The position numbers and the translations under genes are program-made. Of a stretch of DNA of 64,000 bases, positions 1 to 12,200 are shown in pieces. The notes under the pieces are model-generated. The model saw nothing but the letters and a program-made list of their open reading frames with translations. It had not been told where the DNA came from and ran no database searches. Numbering within the stretch: position 1 is the first letter of the stretch; each line of letters starts with the position of its first letter. This DNA is from Zopfochytrium polystomum (Eukaryota > Chytridiomycota > Chytridiomycetes > Chytridiales > Chytridiaceae), in contig JAIVFJ010000026.1 in NCBI GenBank assembly GCA_025765615.1, positions 124,001 through 188,000 on the forward strand, written 5' to 3'.

Positions 1-750
1 TGTGTGTACGGGAGACATTTATGCATGCAGAGTCTGACGAGAAGACGCAAGCGGAGGAGCCGAAGCACCAAGGTGGATGGCTCCGTCGACCGTGTGGGTA
101 GGGATCATTCTTCCGCAACAAGGAGTTGTGGTTGACGTGAGAGTATGAAAAAGAAACCTCATTTCACCCCGACAAGTCAACGGAAGTGGTCAGGTGCGCG
201 TTGAATCCGCTTCCCTTCTTTGCCCGAGGTCTCTGCCAATCTCGAGGCCAGGGCCTTTGAGGTCAGCGAATGTGCTACGACTGGGATCCGGGCAGGGCCC
301 GGCGACGGCAGTAGCTTGGAACCGCTCGGCACCATCATCGCGCCGGCCGATTATCCCGACCACGATCATTAGCCCCCACCTGCGCGGAAGATGGCGTCGG
401 ACATCGCCGTCAATAATCCCACCGCTACGGCCACGACAGCACCGGAAAATAGTGCATCCATGATTGATTGCCACTGGTGCGCGGCTGGCTAGCCTATTTA
501 GCCAACGGGAGCGGCTGTTTCGAAATCACGTGACCGAACCCCTTGGCCATTTGCGCAGCATTGCCCTCCTCGTGCAGCGCCATCGTTCTATCCTCCGTCT
601 CCCTTCATCTCGCTCGTTTTGAGGCTTAACATTGTGCTCCTTTCTTTTTGTTTGAAGAGTTTCCGCATTTTGGATTCATAGTCGCGCAGCCTACTTTTCT
701 GCGGCGAGAGTACTTGCGAAGCCTGCTTGGAGTCCTTCCACACCGCAGCG
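1..750. other. Region upstream of the sugar porter, no firm gene
   Basis: No gene can be supported here. On the minus strand an ATG at 461 opens a short hydrophobic frame (MDALFSGAVVAVAVGLLTAM) that stays open for about 28 codons and meets a possible GT donor near 379. It could be the first exon of a membrane protein reading towards the left edge, but nothing downstream confirms it. The left edge also has a short plus-strand frame ending at about 110 that could be the tail of a gene outside the window. The last 150 bases are probably the promoter and leader of the transporter. Confidence 0.3.
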
Positions 751-3700
751 ATGCCCCCGTCATCGCCCCGCATCGTGCATGCCGGCAAGTACATGTGGGC
801 GGTTGCTTTTGCTGCTGGAATGGGGGGGATGCTGTTCGGATACGAGATCGGAATCATCAAGTGAGTATTTGCAGTCTGCCTGCATCCTTCTGTTCGACCG
901 CGTTCAGTACATCACGACACCGTGTTCGGGAATACCTGCGTCCGGGGAGGGGCAAAGCTGTCCGTTGGTGTCTCCGCCACTAAACCCATGGGTCCAACCT
1001 TCACAGCCAAATTCTCGCCATTGACAATTTCAAGCGGTACTTCGGCATCTGGTACGATGAGGACGGCATCACATACACCGATGATGTGAAAAAAGGTATA
1101 TTCTGTGCGGGCAAAGGGATTCTTCCGTGTTTTAAAAATATCTGACACCGCAAAAAGGTTTGGTCACATCATCGTTCCTGTACGGCTGTGTGGTCGGCGC
1201 TGCCGCGGTTTCGCTCTTGGCTGATGCCATCGGTCGCAAGTTCTCGATAATCCTCGGTGGTATCATCTATACGGCAGGCGGCTGCTTGCAGGCTGCGTCG
1301 GTGAAGCTCTATGTCTTTCTTCTTGCCAGAGCCTTGTCGGGAGTCTCAGTTGGAATCATGTCAATGTCGGTCCCCCTCTACATTGCGGAAACCTCTCCCT
1401 CCTCTATTCGTGGTCGATTAACAACCGTGTACCAGCTCATGATCACGTTTGGGGTAAGAGTTGCAAACATTCCCACTTCGGCTCTATTTTAGGATGCGGT
1501 AACACTGTTGTCTTAGATCCTCATAGCTTCATGCCTCAACGGGATAATCATTACCGTCTTGCGAAATGATAACACTTACAACAACGACGAGCGGCCTTGG
1601 CGGATAGCGTTCCTACTGCAAGTCGTACCTGGCCTCACACTTCTTATCCTGATGTTGCCAATGCCGCGATCCCCACGTTGGCTTGCCGAAAAGGGATTTC
1701 ATGGTGAGGGCCAGCGCGTCATTGCTCGTTTAAGGGGCTTTGAGGACGAAGAGGAAGACGAAGTTGTCGTCGAGTACCGTTCGATTGTTGCCGGAGTTGA
1801 GTACGAGCGACGTATCGGCACTGCTGGCTGGAGCCAGTTGTTCAAAAAGGGCGTGCGACGACGGCTCGCACTCGGTGTCGTCAACCAGTTCTTTCAGCAG
1901 TGGACGGGAATCAATGTAATTTTGTATTACGGTTATGACCTCTTCAAGCAGCAGCTTCAATTCGGTGATTTGAACTCGTCGGTGGAGTTCATTATCATCA
2001 ATGCCTTCATTAACTTTGCGTTCACGCTTCCTGGAATGTGGGGCGTTGAGCGGTTCGGTCGTCGCCCACTATTCATTTATGGAGGGATGGCCATGTGTGC
2101 CTCGTACGTAGTAGTCTTCATTTTTGGATTTGTTGCGCAGAGACTCCAGGACGAAGGACGCCCGTATGCGTGGGTAGCGGTGCTAGGAATCTATTCATTC
2201 ACGATATCCTTTGCGTGCACATGGGGTCCAGTCGTTTGGACGTATCAAAGTGAGATTTTCCCACTGCGCATTCGAGCGAAGGGTACTGGACTCTCGACCA
2301 TGTCGAATTGGCTGTGGAATGCTGTCATTGCCCAGATCCAGCCCTCAATCTCCACCGCCCTGTCTGCTCAATTTTTCCTCGTAAGTCAAATCTTTAGCCT
2401 TGTTTACCGTTTTAATGCCTTTCACGCCCAATCGACACAGATCTTTGTTGGCACCTGTCTCGTTATGACCGTGTACGCTTGGAAGTTTATCCCCGAGACT
2501 AGGGGCAAAACTCTAGAGGAGATGGATGAAGTTTTCAAAGACAGTGATGCAGTTCTTCCTTCTGAAAATGTTGAGTGGACTGCAACTGTGGCAGCAATGT
2601 TCTCCCTGCAAGGGATCCACAGTCCGCCAAACTCGGGCTTGCGTCGCGATGGTGGAGCTGGAAGCGCCACGGCATTTGCCCAGGCAAAGAGCTCGTCTGT
2701 CTCGCTCTCGACGTTGTCGCCGCCGTCGGCGGGAAGCTCTTCAGGTCTGCCAACTCTGGACGACATCGACAAAATGTCTTACACCTCCGCGTCGTCGAGA
2801 GGCCGCGACAAGATTCCCCTGAAAGGAGAGGGACCCCTTGCATCTCCCCAACTGGGCCAACATTCTTCGGCTCTCGATCCGAGAGCATTCTCCCAGCTCA
2901 TGGCCGGAGCCACAGACTACAGTTTATCTCCAACCTTGGCCACACCTTACTCGCCCACACGAAAGCCAAAGACATCGGCGATGAAAAAGACCAGTGCGGG
3001 TACCGGGTTAGGCCTTCAGCCGCCCTACACTCCAGCCGACGATATTTCTCTGGGTGCCATCCCATTATCAGAATACTCCTACCCACTGTCCTCGGCGTCG
3101 TCGATTACGTCTTCACTGGCGAGGCAGCGGTCGCGCTCGTTCACAAGCACCATCAGCAGACCCGATGATGACCGCTCAGCCACTCCGGGCACTGGCATTG
3201 CCGCGGGGCTACCATCGCCTGGAGCAGGAAGTGGAATAGTCGGAGGAGGTGTTTGGGAATACGACCCTGCCGAAGACTGTGCAGCATCCCAGCAATTCAG
3301 TGCAAACTCCGGAAATGGTTACACCGTGGACGCGCCGCAGACGCGTCCAGGAAGGTCAATGATCGTTCCACAGTGGCCGCCGTCTTTCGTCGTTCGGCTG
3401 GGCCAAACTCGCGCCGGTCAACAACTGCAACAATCCCTGCGGTCCAGCGGCCGACGGTCGTCGGCAGATCTCTCGTCCCCTCCATCGCCCGGAGAGGCTC
3501 CACAAGCAACGGCCACACCGGTGCGACCACCGTCACCGTCGTGGCGACGCGCTGTTGGGCTGGAACCTTCAGAGCAGCGATCATTCTTTGGCTCCGGTGG
3601 CGGCGGTTGGAGAGGCCGGCAAGGCGGAACCGCAAACGGATCAACAACAAACTCGCGTGCTCTCTTCGCGCTCCCAACCGCGCCGCCGCGGTCGCCGCGA

Positions 3701-3805
3701 AGCCGGAGCGTCGACACTGGTCGATCGTCTGCGTCGGACGGCAGGTTTGGGCTGGGTAACTGGATGATTGAGGAGGACGACGGAGCGGAAATCTCGAGGC
3801 GCTAA
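751..3805 (+). CDS. MFS sugar porter (hexose transporter-like) with long disordered C-terminal tail
   Basis: A predicted plasma-membrane sugar transporter of the sugar porter family. I read five exons (751-860, 1007-1095, 1158-1453, 1517-2380, 2441-3805), giving about 907 residues. The 60-nt fourth intron is in frame and could be mistaken for coding sequence. Sugar-porter signatures appear in order: GMLFGYEIG in helix 1, DAIGRK in the first loop, PRSPRWL after helix 6, QQWTGINVILYY in helix 7, ERFGRRP, WGPVVWTYQSEIFP, and FIPETRGKTLEEMDEVF near residue 485. The transport core is therefore complete. The oddity is a further roughly 415-residue Ser/Pro/Gly-rich tail with no recognisable domain, far longer than in ordinary hexose transporters. 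Long cytosolic tails are known from yeast glucose sensors (Snf3/Rgt2), but no related motif was recognised, so a sensor role is only a guess. The substrate cannot be told from sequence. Confidence 0.88.
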
Positions 3806-4727
3806 TGTCATATACATTTTCTACTTTTGTACGTACATTTTCTCGAGCTCTGCCGCGCACCGTGCCTGCCTTTAATGTTCATATTGTGTTTTGTGTTTCT
3901 TTTTTCTTCTCTATGTGCAATCAACTGTGTATTTTTCTTGCCTTTTCTACCCTCGCCTGAAACGTGTACTACACCTTTCCCTATTGCTATCCGACCAGCC
4001 TTGTACTTGTCATCACACTTTAGTAAAAATAACCACTGGCCTCTCCTCAAGCTTGTTTTCTTGTCTCTGTCTCTCGGTCTTCCCCTCCGGCTGCGTCAGT
4101 GGTCGCGTCGTGTCGCGAGGTCCAGTTGGGCACAATTTGGGCGGCCGGGCGGTGATAAAGGACCAATATTCTGTTGTGAACTACTGCGTCCTGGTGATTC
4201 TCGTCGTAACCTTCGCATACGCCATTAGAGTTTCAGTCATGGCCGAAAGTAGGAACTGGAGTCGGGCTGAAGATTGCATTGTTTTCTAATCATTTGCACC
4301 AGCCCCCTATACCACCTGCCGTTGTGCTTGTCCCATCCTTCCACCTCAGCAACCAGAGTAGCAACACTTGCGGCACTGTCCTCCATGGTGTGCCCGCCTT
4401 CGCCACCAGAGACTGTCGTGCGGCCATCCAGTTAAATCGAGGCTCTAGGCTGTCCAAGAACGCGTGAGGTCAGGACTTGGAGTACAAAGCTTCGGCAGAC
4501 TGGAAATCGCTTCCTTTCATCTGCTTCTTATATGCACCTTGCAGAAAAAAGGTATGCGGGTTCATACACACGAGAGGAAACAAAGGCCTACAGTTCGAAC
4601 GCCGAAGAAAAATTGGCGCATGGTGCAGCAACTTGTGAATTTTGAACGCCACGAAGAAAGCAAAAGAAACGATGCGACTTCTTGCTCGTCGATATCAGCG
4701 AGGCGACGCGGTTTCGACCAAAGAACT
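3806..4727. other. Intergenic, between convergent sugar porter and P450
   Basis: About 0.9 kb lies between the ends of two convergent genes. It has pyrimidine-rich stretches after the transporter stop and no frame with recognisable protein similarity. Long plus-strand frames running from 4464 across the P450 are antisense shadows. Presumably it holds the two 3' untranslated regions and terminators. Confidence 0.4.
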
Positions 4728-6734
4728 TCATCTTTCGCGCGCCTCTCTAACCAGAACCTTCATCCCGCTCTTCATATTCAGCGTCAGCGCGTTCGCGTAC
4801 CACACCGACTCCGGCTCCAAAACCTCAAAATCGAACCGCCACAGCACCGTTGCCAGCACCAACACGGCCTGGAACGTCGCCATCGTCATGCCGAGGCACA
4901 GCCGCGGTCCGCCGTTGAACACGGGCCACTTGAACGGCGACTCGCGCTTCAGCGCTACCGCGCCGGACTCCTTGTCGACTTGCAACCAGCGGTCGGGCTC
5001 GAAGCTCTCGGCGTCCGGGCCCCAGAGGGATTCCATGCGGTTCATGGAGTAGGTCGACCAGGTGACCCTCGTTTTGGGGGCGATCGAGATTCCGCCGGGA
5101 AGAATGTCGTGCTGGAGGACGAAGCGCCCGTCGTTGGGCACACTGGGGTGAAGCCTGAGCGTTTCGTAGAAGCTGCAAAAGGTGGGGGACCAACAAAATT
5201 AACCAAATCAAACAGTGCATGCTTCGTCAATGCATCAAGCTTACACGGCAGTAACGTATGTCAAGTCTTTGACGGTGTCATAGGTCGGCAATCCGTCTCG
5301 CACAACAGATTCGACTTCGTCCCGAATTTTCTGTACCACATCCGGTCGCTTCGCCAGCTCAAAGATAGCCCACGACAGCGCGATCGATGTGGTATCTCTT
5401 CCTTCAAAAAAGAAAAGAGTGAGCAAATAATCATAAACCCTTGGTTGGTTCGCCAAGCCGAACCTGCAAGGAGCATGTTGATCATCATGTCCCTCAAGTC
5501 TTTGTCCGAAAGCTCGTTGCCAGCCTCATCACGGTACTCCATGAACAGATCCAGCAGGTCCTTCCCCGCCGGCTTCTCCCCCACCTCGCCTTTCGCTGCT
5601 GCCCGCCGCGCTCGTATCTTGCTGTAAGCGAACTCATCCATCACGTCGGCCATTCGCCGGATCTCGCGGTTTCGTTTCGTCGGGAGAACGGACAGAAGTT
5701 TCGCAAAGGGGTTTTGCGTATTCGCAAAGAGAACCAAACACAGACCATCAAACGCGGCTGCGAAGGCTGGCGGCGAGTTGACGTTTTCCAGACAATCTAA
5801 CTTTTCGTGGAAGGCGAATTCCGCGAAGCTGGGGTGAGGGGTGGGGAGGGGGTTTGAGCAAGGGCGAGAAAAGACTGCAAGCAAGCAGACAGGGGTTTGG
5901 CACAAGTTTTGTACCTGTCTGTGGCCAAAGCGCGGAAGTACGCGTCCAAATCCAGGATTTCCCTCGATTCAGCGGCTTGTTTCAAGTGCTTAAGGAGCAC
6001 AATGGTGGTTCGGTGAAAAGCTTGGCTGGAAAAGAATCGATTTGGCGACGGGTCAGCTCTCGCTATGGGCGTGTCATCCTCACGTCATCGGCTCTCGGAT
6101 ACTTTTTGCTGTGAATATCAACGAAGCAATCTTTCGAGTTCGCCTCCACTGGAGCGGACGGACAGGAAGGGCAGGATGAAAAAGTAGTCAGTCGCGAAAG
6201 CTCATACTTTGAGCATCAAAAGCCATACCGTTTCTCCGCTAGTGACAAAGATTCCATCTCCTAGCAAAGGGTAAAAGGAAGTCCTTAGGACATCGCCTTT
6301 GTGGTACTTTTCAAAGCCATCCCTGAGGACGTGCTGCACCACGGCTGGATCCACGGTGTGAAGGAAAGCAGGGATGCCGAACGCGTTTGGCAGATTCGCT
6401 GACCTTTCAAAAGAGCAAAAACGAGTTTATTTTTGAGACGCTAACGGCAATTTAACACGAGAGGACGGGTCTCAGACTCATACCAGTTCGTGCCAAGCGT
6501 CTTGAACGTCTCCAACAGCATGTGGTGTTCTCGATGGCGATTTTTAACGAAGAAGGGCAGGTGGCCCCACAGGTAGTGTTGTTTGGGGCTGGGGACGCCT
6601 GCGATCGGAGGCCGGCGGGTGCGGAGGTGCATTCGGATCAGCAGCAGCGCGAGTCGTACAGCGGCTCCGGCTAGTGCTGCAGATGCGGCAGCAGCTAGGA
6701 GAGATGCAGGCGATGCGCGGCGGATCACGTGCAT
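4728..6734 (-). CDS. Cytochrome P450 monooxygenase, membrane-anchored
   Basis: A class II (ER-type) P450. Seven exons on the minus strand (6734-6484, 6403-6229, 6148-6084, 6025-5915, 5828-5464, 5401-5245, 5172-4728) join in phase to about 522 residues, a normal length. The N terminus has an Ala/Leu-rich anchor followed by a basic stretch and a proline-containing hinge (RRPPIAGVPSP). The I-helix motif AGRDTT is formed across a splice junction, the K-helix ExxR is ETLR, the PERF-type motif is FEPDRW, and the heme loop is FNGGPRLCLG with the ligand Cys near residue 467. AGRDTTS together with GPRLCLG resembles the CYP52/CYP86/CYP704 fatty-acid hydroxylase group, but that is inference. An in-frame ATG 33 nt upstream (6767) is an alternative start; 6734 is preferred because it directly precedes the basic/hydrophobic anchor. 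Confidence 0.9.
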
Positions 6735-7590
6735 AACTCCACCGATTGAAGAAAAAGACACACACACACAGTCTTTCTTTCTTCCATCGACCTTCGGAAC
6801 ACCGGAACAGGGTGGGTGGCACCAGGTGGTCCCTCCACCATTGCGGTATCTCTGCGGCCTCCGCTCCGCCTAGTGGCGTCGACAACACTCCTTGCCTTTT
6901 CTTTCATTTCTCTTCGTGTTTCCAACTACCGCAAGCAACGCGCGTCGCGGACAACCTTGCCAAGCCCCTTTCACACGTGCCTCGCACCACAGGCATCACG
7001 AGATTGAACCCAATCCCCTAGCGCTCCCCACATCACCTCCGAACTTGGCATGGAGAAGCAGCATCAGCCAAAAGACGGTTCAATCTGTTCGCTTTGTTCT
7101 TCAATCTCTTCATCTGCGATTGCTTTGCGCAAGGCTGCTGGATCTTGCAAATGTTGGAGTTTCCAAAATGAATTGCAGGTCCGGTCCATCCGGACATTCC
7201 AAGTCAGTTGTCTCCCTCCAGTTGAAACTCCGACCGTTTACAGCTTGTGAATAACAACGTGCTGTGCCTAACTGCGATGGCAAGGGGACTAGAAGCGGGA
7301 ATATGAGGCAGGAGTTGGTGTATCAGTGCTGGGGAAAGTGTTGGGGCCGGTGCGCTCATCAAGTTTCTCCCCGGTTGATTTGCATGCGCTAAGAGAGTCT
7401 GGCCCTTGGTCAGAGGGGTAGTGGCAGAAGCTGCACCGTGGGGAGAATTGGTGCCTCGAGGCACGCAGAAGGAGCCTGATTATCGAGTGGATGTGGATAC
7501 CTCGCTCCTTTCTGGTCACTGAAGCTGTGGTCAGTTTTTGTAGCCAAGAATGCAGGAAAATTGTCGGAAGGGGCTCTGGGCCGGAGGAAC
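6735..7590. other. Divergent intergenic region, P450 / CFAP97 gene
   Basis: About 0.85 kb between two divergent genes. It should contain both promoters. A CA repeat lies near 6756-6770. Short open frames on both strands show no recognisable similarity and I do not annotate them. Confidence 0.4.
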
Positions 7591-9250
7591 ATGACCTTGA
7601 TCGCCTCCTCACCGCACGAAGGAACGCTCTCCCATCAGCCGCAACCACATGTGAAAAGTCCTTTGCGGCCATCATCAGCAGCTCCTTCGAAACGTGGTAG
7701 CGAGCGATCAAACTCGCCGGCGCGCCCCCAGCCGCCGCCGTCGTCGTCGTCCTCCTCTCCCGCCTCCCAAGAAGCGACAGCGCTCCAGAATCCTGCCTGG
7801 GCTCACAGATCGCACCAAACGACTCTTCCGTGCGCAAATCGTTTGCTGCAACGAAAGTGGGATGTCGCCGCGCAGCGCGATCATCGTCGTAAAGTCCGCA
7901 CGGCTCGAGCATCAATCGACAACGAGCCGCCAAAAAAGTACAGCCACCTCGTGTCGCAGGCACGAAAGCGTCGTGACGAGTATGGTAAGATGAGGACGCT
8001 TCTTAGTTGGAATGACAAGACACTATTTCTCAGCCCCTTACGTATAGACTATGCCGCAAAATTGTACAGTGAGAACAAGAATCTGTTGAGGAGGATCAAA
8101 CGGCAGATTAGCGTTCCGAGGGAATTTTCACCGAACAGAATGGTTGGGCACTCTTCAGGCGCTGCCGCAGCTGCAGAACGAGAGGAAATGCTCTCTGTTC
8201 ACCACCGTTCCACCCCCTCACCAACCAGACACAATCAAGACACCGTCGCTTTGACGATGAAAAGGCTCGAAAAAGGCCTGAACGAACCGAGAAAGAGAGC
8301 ATTGCGGGTGCAAGTCAAAAAATCGAACGAGGTAAGCCACGGCGCAGTCGGACCTTTGGACGCTTCCTTGGCATTCAAACAAAAACAACCTCCCTCCTCA
8401 GGTACTGCTGCAACGCTTGGAAGCTTCGGCCCCTCATTACGACACGGAAAGTTTCACGCGCGAGCGCCGACGGACTTTGCACTATTTGGAAAACATCTCG
8501 CGCTTTCCACTGAAGTACGTGGTAGAGAGGGAAGCAATCGATGCAGCCCACCAGGCCGCATCCCGCGATGATGATTACAACGATGGAGTTTCAGTAGTAG
8601 GAACATCCGACGACGACTCGTTGATTGAGTTATGGGAGGAGGTAATCGGTCCAGTTGAATCAGAAGAGGAGCCCGACCCACCGAACAGCAGCGTCCCGCC
8701 CCGGTGGACGCCCAAATCACCGCTCGTTCCGCGCGTCGCAAAACTCGCCAAACTCGAACGGACCCCGGCACCGCCACCGCCGTCCCCAAAGCCACCGTCC
8801 TTGCCTTCGGAGTCTGCAAAGTCTGTCCGGCTCCCTTTTGTTCCTCGCGTCGCGCTCCTCCCGCCCCGGCATAGGAACGAGCGGGCCGAAGCACTCGCAA
8901 AGGAGAGAGCCATGGCCAAGGTTCGGCGGAGGATGAGCAGCTTGTTCGACTTTGACGACTCTGCGGATGGGTCAGGCGGCGGCGGGCCATTTGATGAGGA
9001 GATACCTGGATGGGAGCACGTGTCGGGATCGCAGAGCTGGATGGGATACAGATCGACGATGAAGGCGGGGCGCCGTGCGGCTCGGAGCGCTCCCCAGATG
9101 GAGGTTACCACCGGAACGAGGGAGGGCTTTGGTCGAACGACATGGAGCACGACCGCGAAAATGGTTTTGATAGGGGATGCATCGGTTCTGGCTGAAGAGC
9201 GAGAATTCTTCATTCAGCAGGAATTACCAAAGGTTGCCAGCATGCTGTGA
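7591..9250 (+). CDS. CFAP97 (Hemingway)-domain module, possibly the N-terminal part of a larger fusion
   Basis: An axonemal CFAP97/Hemingway-type domain covers about residues 83-262. Three exons are read: 7591-7984, 8048-8331 and 8402-9232 (or to the stop at 9250). Joining TAT-G at 7984 to AC-TAT at 8048 restores the family spacing between the conserved His of KKYSHL and the Glu-Asn of LYSENKNLLRRI. The C-terminal half of the domain is also clear: RKRALRVQVKKSNEVLLQRL, then SAPHYD and YLENISRFP, which matches the pattern of human CFAP97D1. A roughly 280-residue Pro/acidic, low-complexity stretch follows. If the frame continues to 9250 the protein ends there (552 residues). If the 46-nt intron 9233-9278 is spliced, it runs on into the NACHT/WD-repeat module. 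No stop or gene boundary separates the two parts. The start at 7591 is the first clear ATG in frame, but the frame is open further upstream. Confidence 0.72.
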
Positions 9251-12200
9251 AAGTCTTTGCGCTTAATCATTGGCGAAGCTTAGGACCTTCTTCTCGGAAA
9301 GGGGACTGGAGATGCAACTTTATGATCTCACAAGCACCGTTTCACGGAAGGTAACTTTTCATAGTAGTTCCACCGTGACTGTGGAGTGATATGCAACATG
9401 TAGACTCTTGATGACTATGACTGGCTCCTTGATTTGTGCAGAGGGGTAAGGTGGCATGTGTGCAGAAGCTTTTCGCTGAACTTACGGTCTAGGAGTGTGA
9501 CGAAATCAATACGGTTTTGTTTTTTGACAATCGTACGTACGGCCATCCGCAAGATTTTCAGCGAATCAGCAATTCCTTATTCGTCGAAATAAGGAAGCAA
9601 TTGAAGCGAGTGCACCCAGCCACCGTGGGCGGTAGCGGGGATCTGTCTTTGGTCGTCGCTTCAGCTTATTTGAAAAACGAAGAGGTAGTTCCGCCATCTT
9701 GGCAACTGAATCCAAGGTCAGTCGTAGAAGACCAATTATTTCAACCTAAACTATTAAAGTAGAATCGAGAACTCTGAAGAAATCAAGAGCCTGCTGCGAC
9801 TGGCCCTAGTGAAAATGGCAAAAAAGAAATCTATTGACCCTGTCGTCGCGATCAATCTCTTGCAATCAAATATGCACAAAGACATTGTTCAAACCGTCTG
9901 CGCCAATGCTTCTTCGGAAAAATGGAATCTTTCAATTTTGATAAAAGCAGATGAAATCGAAGCTGGTGAACTCGCAACGAACTCTTTCCTGAAACTCCTG
10001 TTACAGCAACTGGACAACGCATTTCCGGAGCGGAACAAGATTAAGGCTCAGGTATTGCCGCTTGGATAACGCGCATAAGCTCTGACAATACCGTCACATT
10101 CAGCCCGGTGGAGCACCAAGCGAAACGGCGGGAAAGCTTCGCGAGCTTGCGCAATCGGCATTTATCAAACCTTTAAAGGGGTCTTGTGTAGAATCCGAAA
10201 TGGTATTGCACTCTCAAATGCTAAGGCGGGCAGCGGTCGAGCACTGGGCACGCGATCACCAGTGCGAGCAAATCATGAACTTCATTTCGCGCGCAGACAG
10301 TCACTCGCTCCCTCCTTTCCTAGTGCTAGGAGCGCCTTCAATGTGCAAAACTGCACTCCTGGGCCAAGTTTTCGTGAGACTGGAGCAGAAGTATGGTGTT
10401 ATAACGTCAGCGAGACCAGCTCCTGCGGCTCGACCATCCAGCGCGAAGTCTAGCTTCTCCGCCGAGGTGTCCGCATCAAGGCCAAACACTCCCGCCTGGT
10501 CCTTTCCTGATGGTACTCTCTACATGCTGGACGCGTCCCCACGAAAGTCTGTGAGTCGTCGGGGTAGTTCTGTTCCTGGTCCCACACCGGAGCGGCCCGT
10601 CATAGTTGCAAGGGTAATCGGTGTTTCACCTCATTCCTCGACCAAAACTTTGCTCGTGAGGTCCATGACGCATCAAATACTCCAAGCCTTCGGTAGAACA
10701 AAAGCCAAATGGCACCAGCAGGGCCGAGCAATCGAATCAAGTGCTTTCTTTAGCCCAAATAACTTGGACGGTTGGGGCGATACAGCTGAGCATTGGCTCT
10801 CACCAAACGGAGACGACAACATCCTTGGGCGTTTCAAGAGTGCGCTGCAGTTGGCTTCATCAGCCCGCCCAATAATCATTCTCATTGCGCACGGAGAACG
10901 CCTTTCGGACCCCCAATTCACTCAGCACCAGTCGCTCTCTTCCATTACCATCACTGGCCCTGATAAGCCCACCGCTCCCTGGCTGGCCTGGCTTCTGCAG
11001 GACATTCCACCGTTTGTCCGTCTTGTTATTTCGGCAAACTCCCGTTCCCCGACCGCCATTGTCGCCCAAGGCATAATCACACGAGCCGCCCCAGAAGCTT
11101 TGGAGAAGGCAATAAAGGCAACCGGCTCCGAGGTTCCTCCGTCGAAAAGCGAGATCGAAGCCGCAGTGGCTGCAAATATACTCGAAATGGGCGGCTTGAT
11201 TGCGCCGGTTGTCCGTGCTTCTGTGAAGAATTGGCTTTTGATTGAAGGAAGGAAGTTTACTTCAGAGAAGATTGACGCACTGCAGGCGGGGTTCGAGGCC
11301 GCTGAATCGAATTCCGATAGTGTCGTCCCAGGCAGAATGGCCAAAATGCTTTACGACGTAATGAAGCAAACAAAGCGAGACGAATGGAAGAATCTTCAGC
11401 TCCCGAAAACTATCGAAGAGGCTATGGACCAGACTTTGGAGAATTTAGAGCGAGAGATCGGGCGGGAACCGATTGAGCTTCTTGCATGCCTGATTGCGGT
11501 CAGCAAGCATGGACTGTTTGTCACAGAGTTGATGGATATGGTCTTGAATGTACAAGGTGCAGGAGCTATCTCGGTGGGTACTTTGATGATTGAAACGACT
11601 TACCACTGATTGAATGTATAAGCGTAAGGATTCTCAGTTGCTGCCGCTCCCTTCCATTTCGTCCCTAGCAATTTTTGTCGCTGCACTTCACGCCCTGAAT
11701 CCATGGACGCAAAAGCAAAGCATCTTTGGCGGCGAGCTTTTGGCATTTGACGGTGCCATGGATTTCAAGAATGCCGTATTTGAGCGCTATATGGCGCATT
11801 CTCGGGACTCGTCGTTCGTCTTCCGGCTTCGATTGGCCGCTTACTTTGAGAATCTGATGACAAGAAATGATGACTCGCCGAGTGCTGGTATGCCTTTGGC
11901 ACATCTTAACAGAGTCCAGACAGAGCTTTTGTTCCAGCTTGCTCGGTGTGGCCAGTGGTCGCGTCTCTTCAAGATTGTGGCCTCTTTAGACTTTCTTCTA
12001 AACCTCATCGTCTGCAAGGTAATACTCGCCGTTGCACTTTTCGTAGACTCTTATTGCTCACTTTAATCTTTTGACAAAAGGGTCCTTCTGGTGCCGTGCT
12101 TGAACTGCAGGACGTAATCAGTTATGGCTCGACATCATCAGAGATAACCGAGCCAGAACTGACCTCCCTGACTCAACTGTCGCAATGGCTTTCGAGATTA

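Noticed and set aside
190..474. Minus-strand 94-codon frame near the left edge
   Set aside because: Arg-rich and without similarity; a different frame from the hydrophobic candidate at 461.
4464..5627. 387-codon plus-strand open frame
   Set aside because: Antisense shadow of the P450 exons; crosses introns and shows no protein similarity.
7289..7963. 224-codon minus-strand frame
   Set aside because: Overlaps the CFAP97 coding exon in antisense; low-complexity Arg/Ser content and no similarity.
8454..9213. Minus-strand frames opposite the CFAP97 C-terminal region
   Set aside because: Antisense of a proven open plus-strand frame; only low-complexity sequence.
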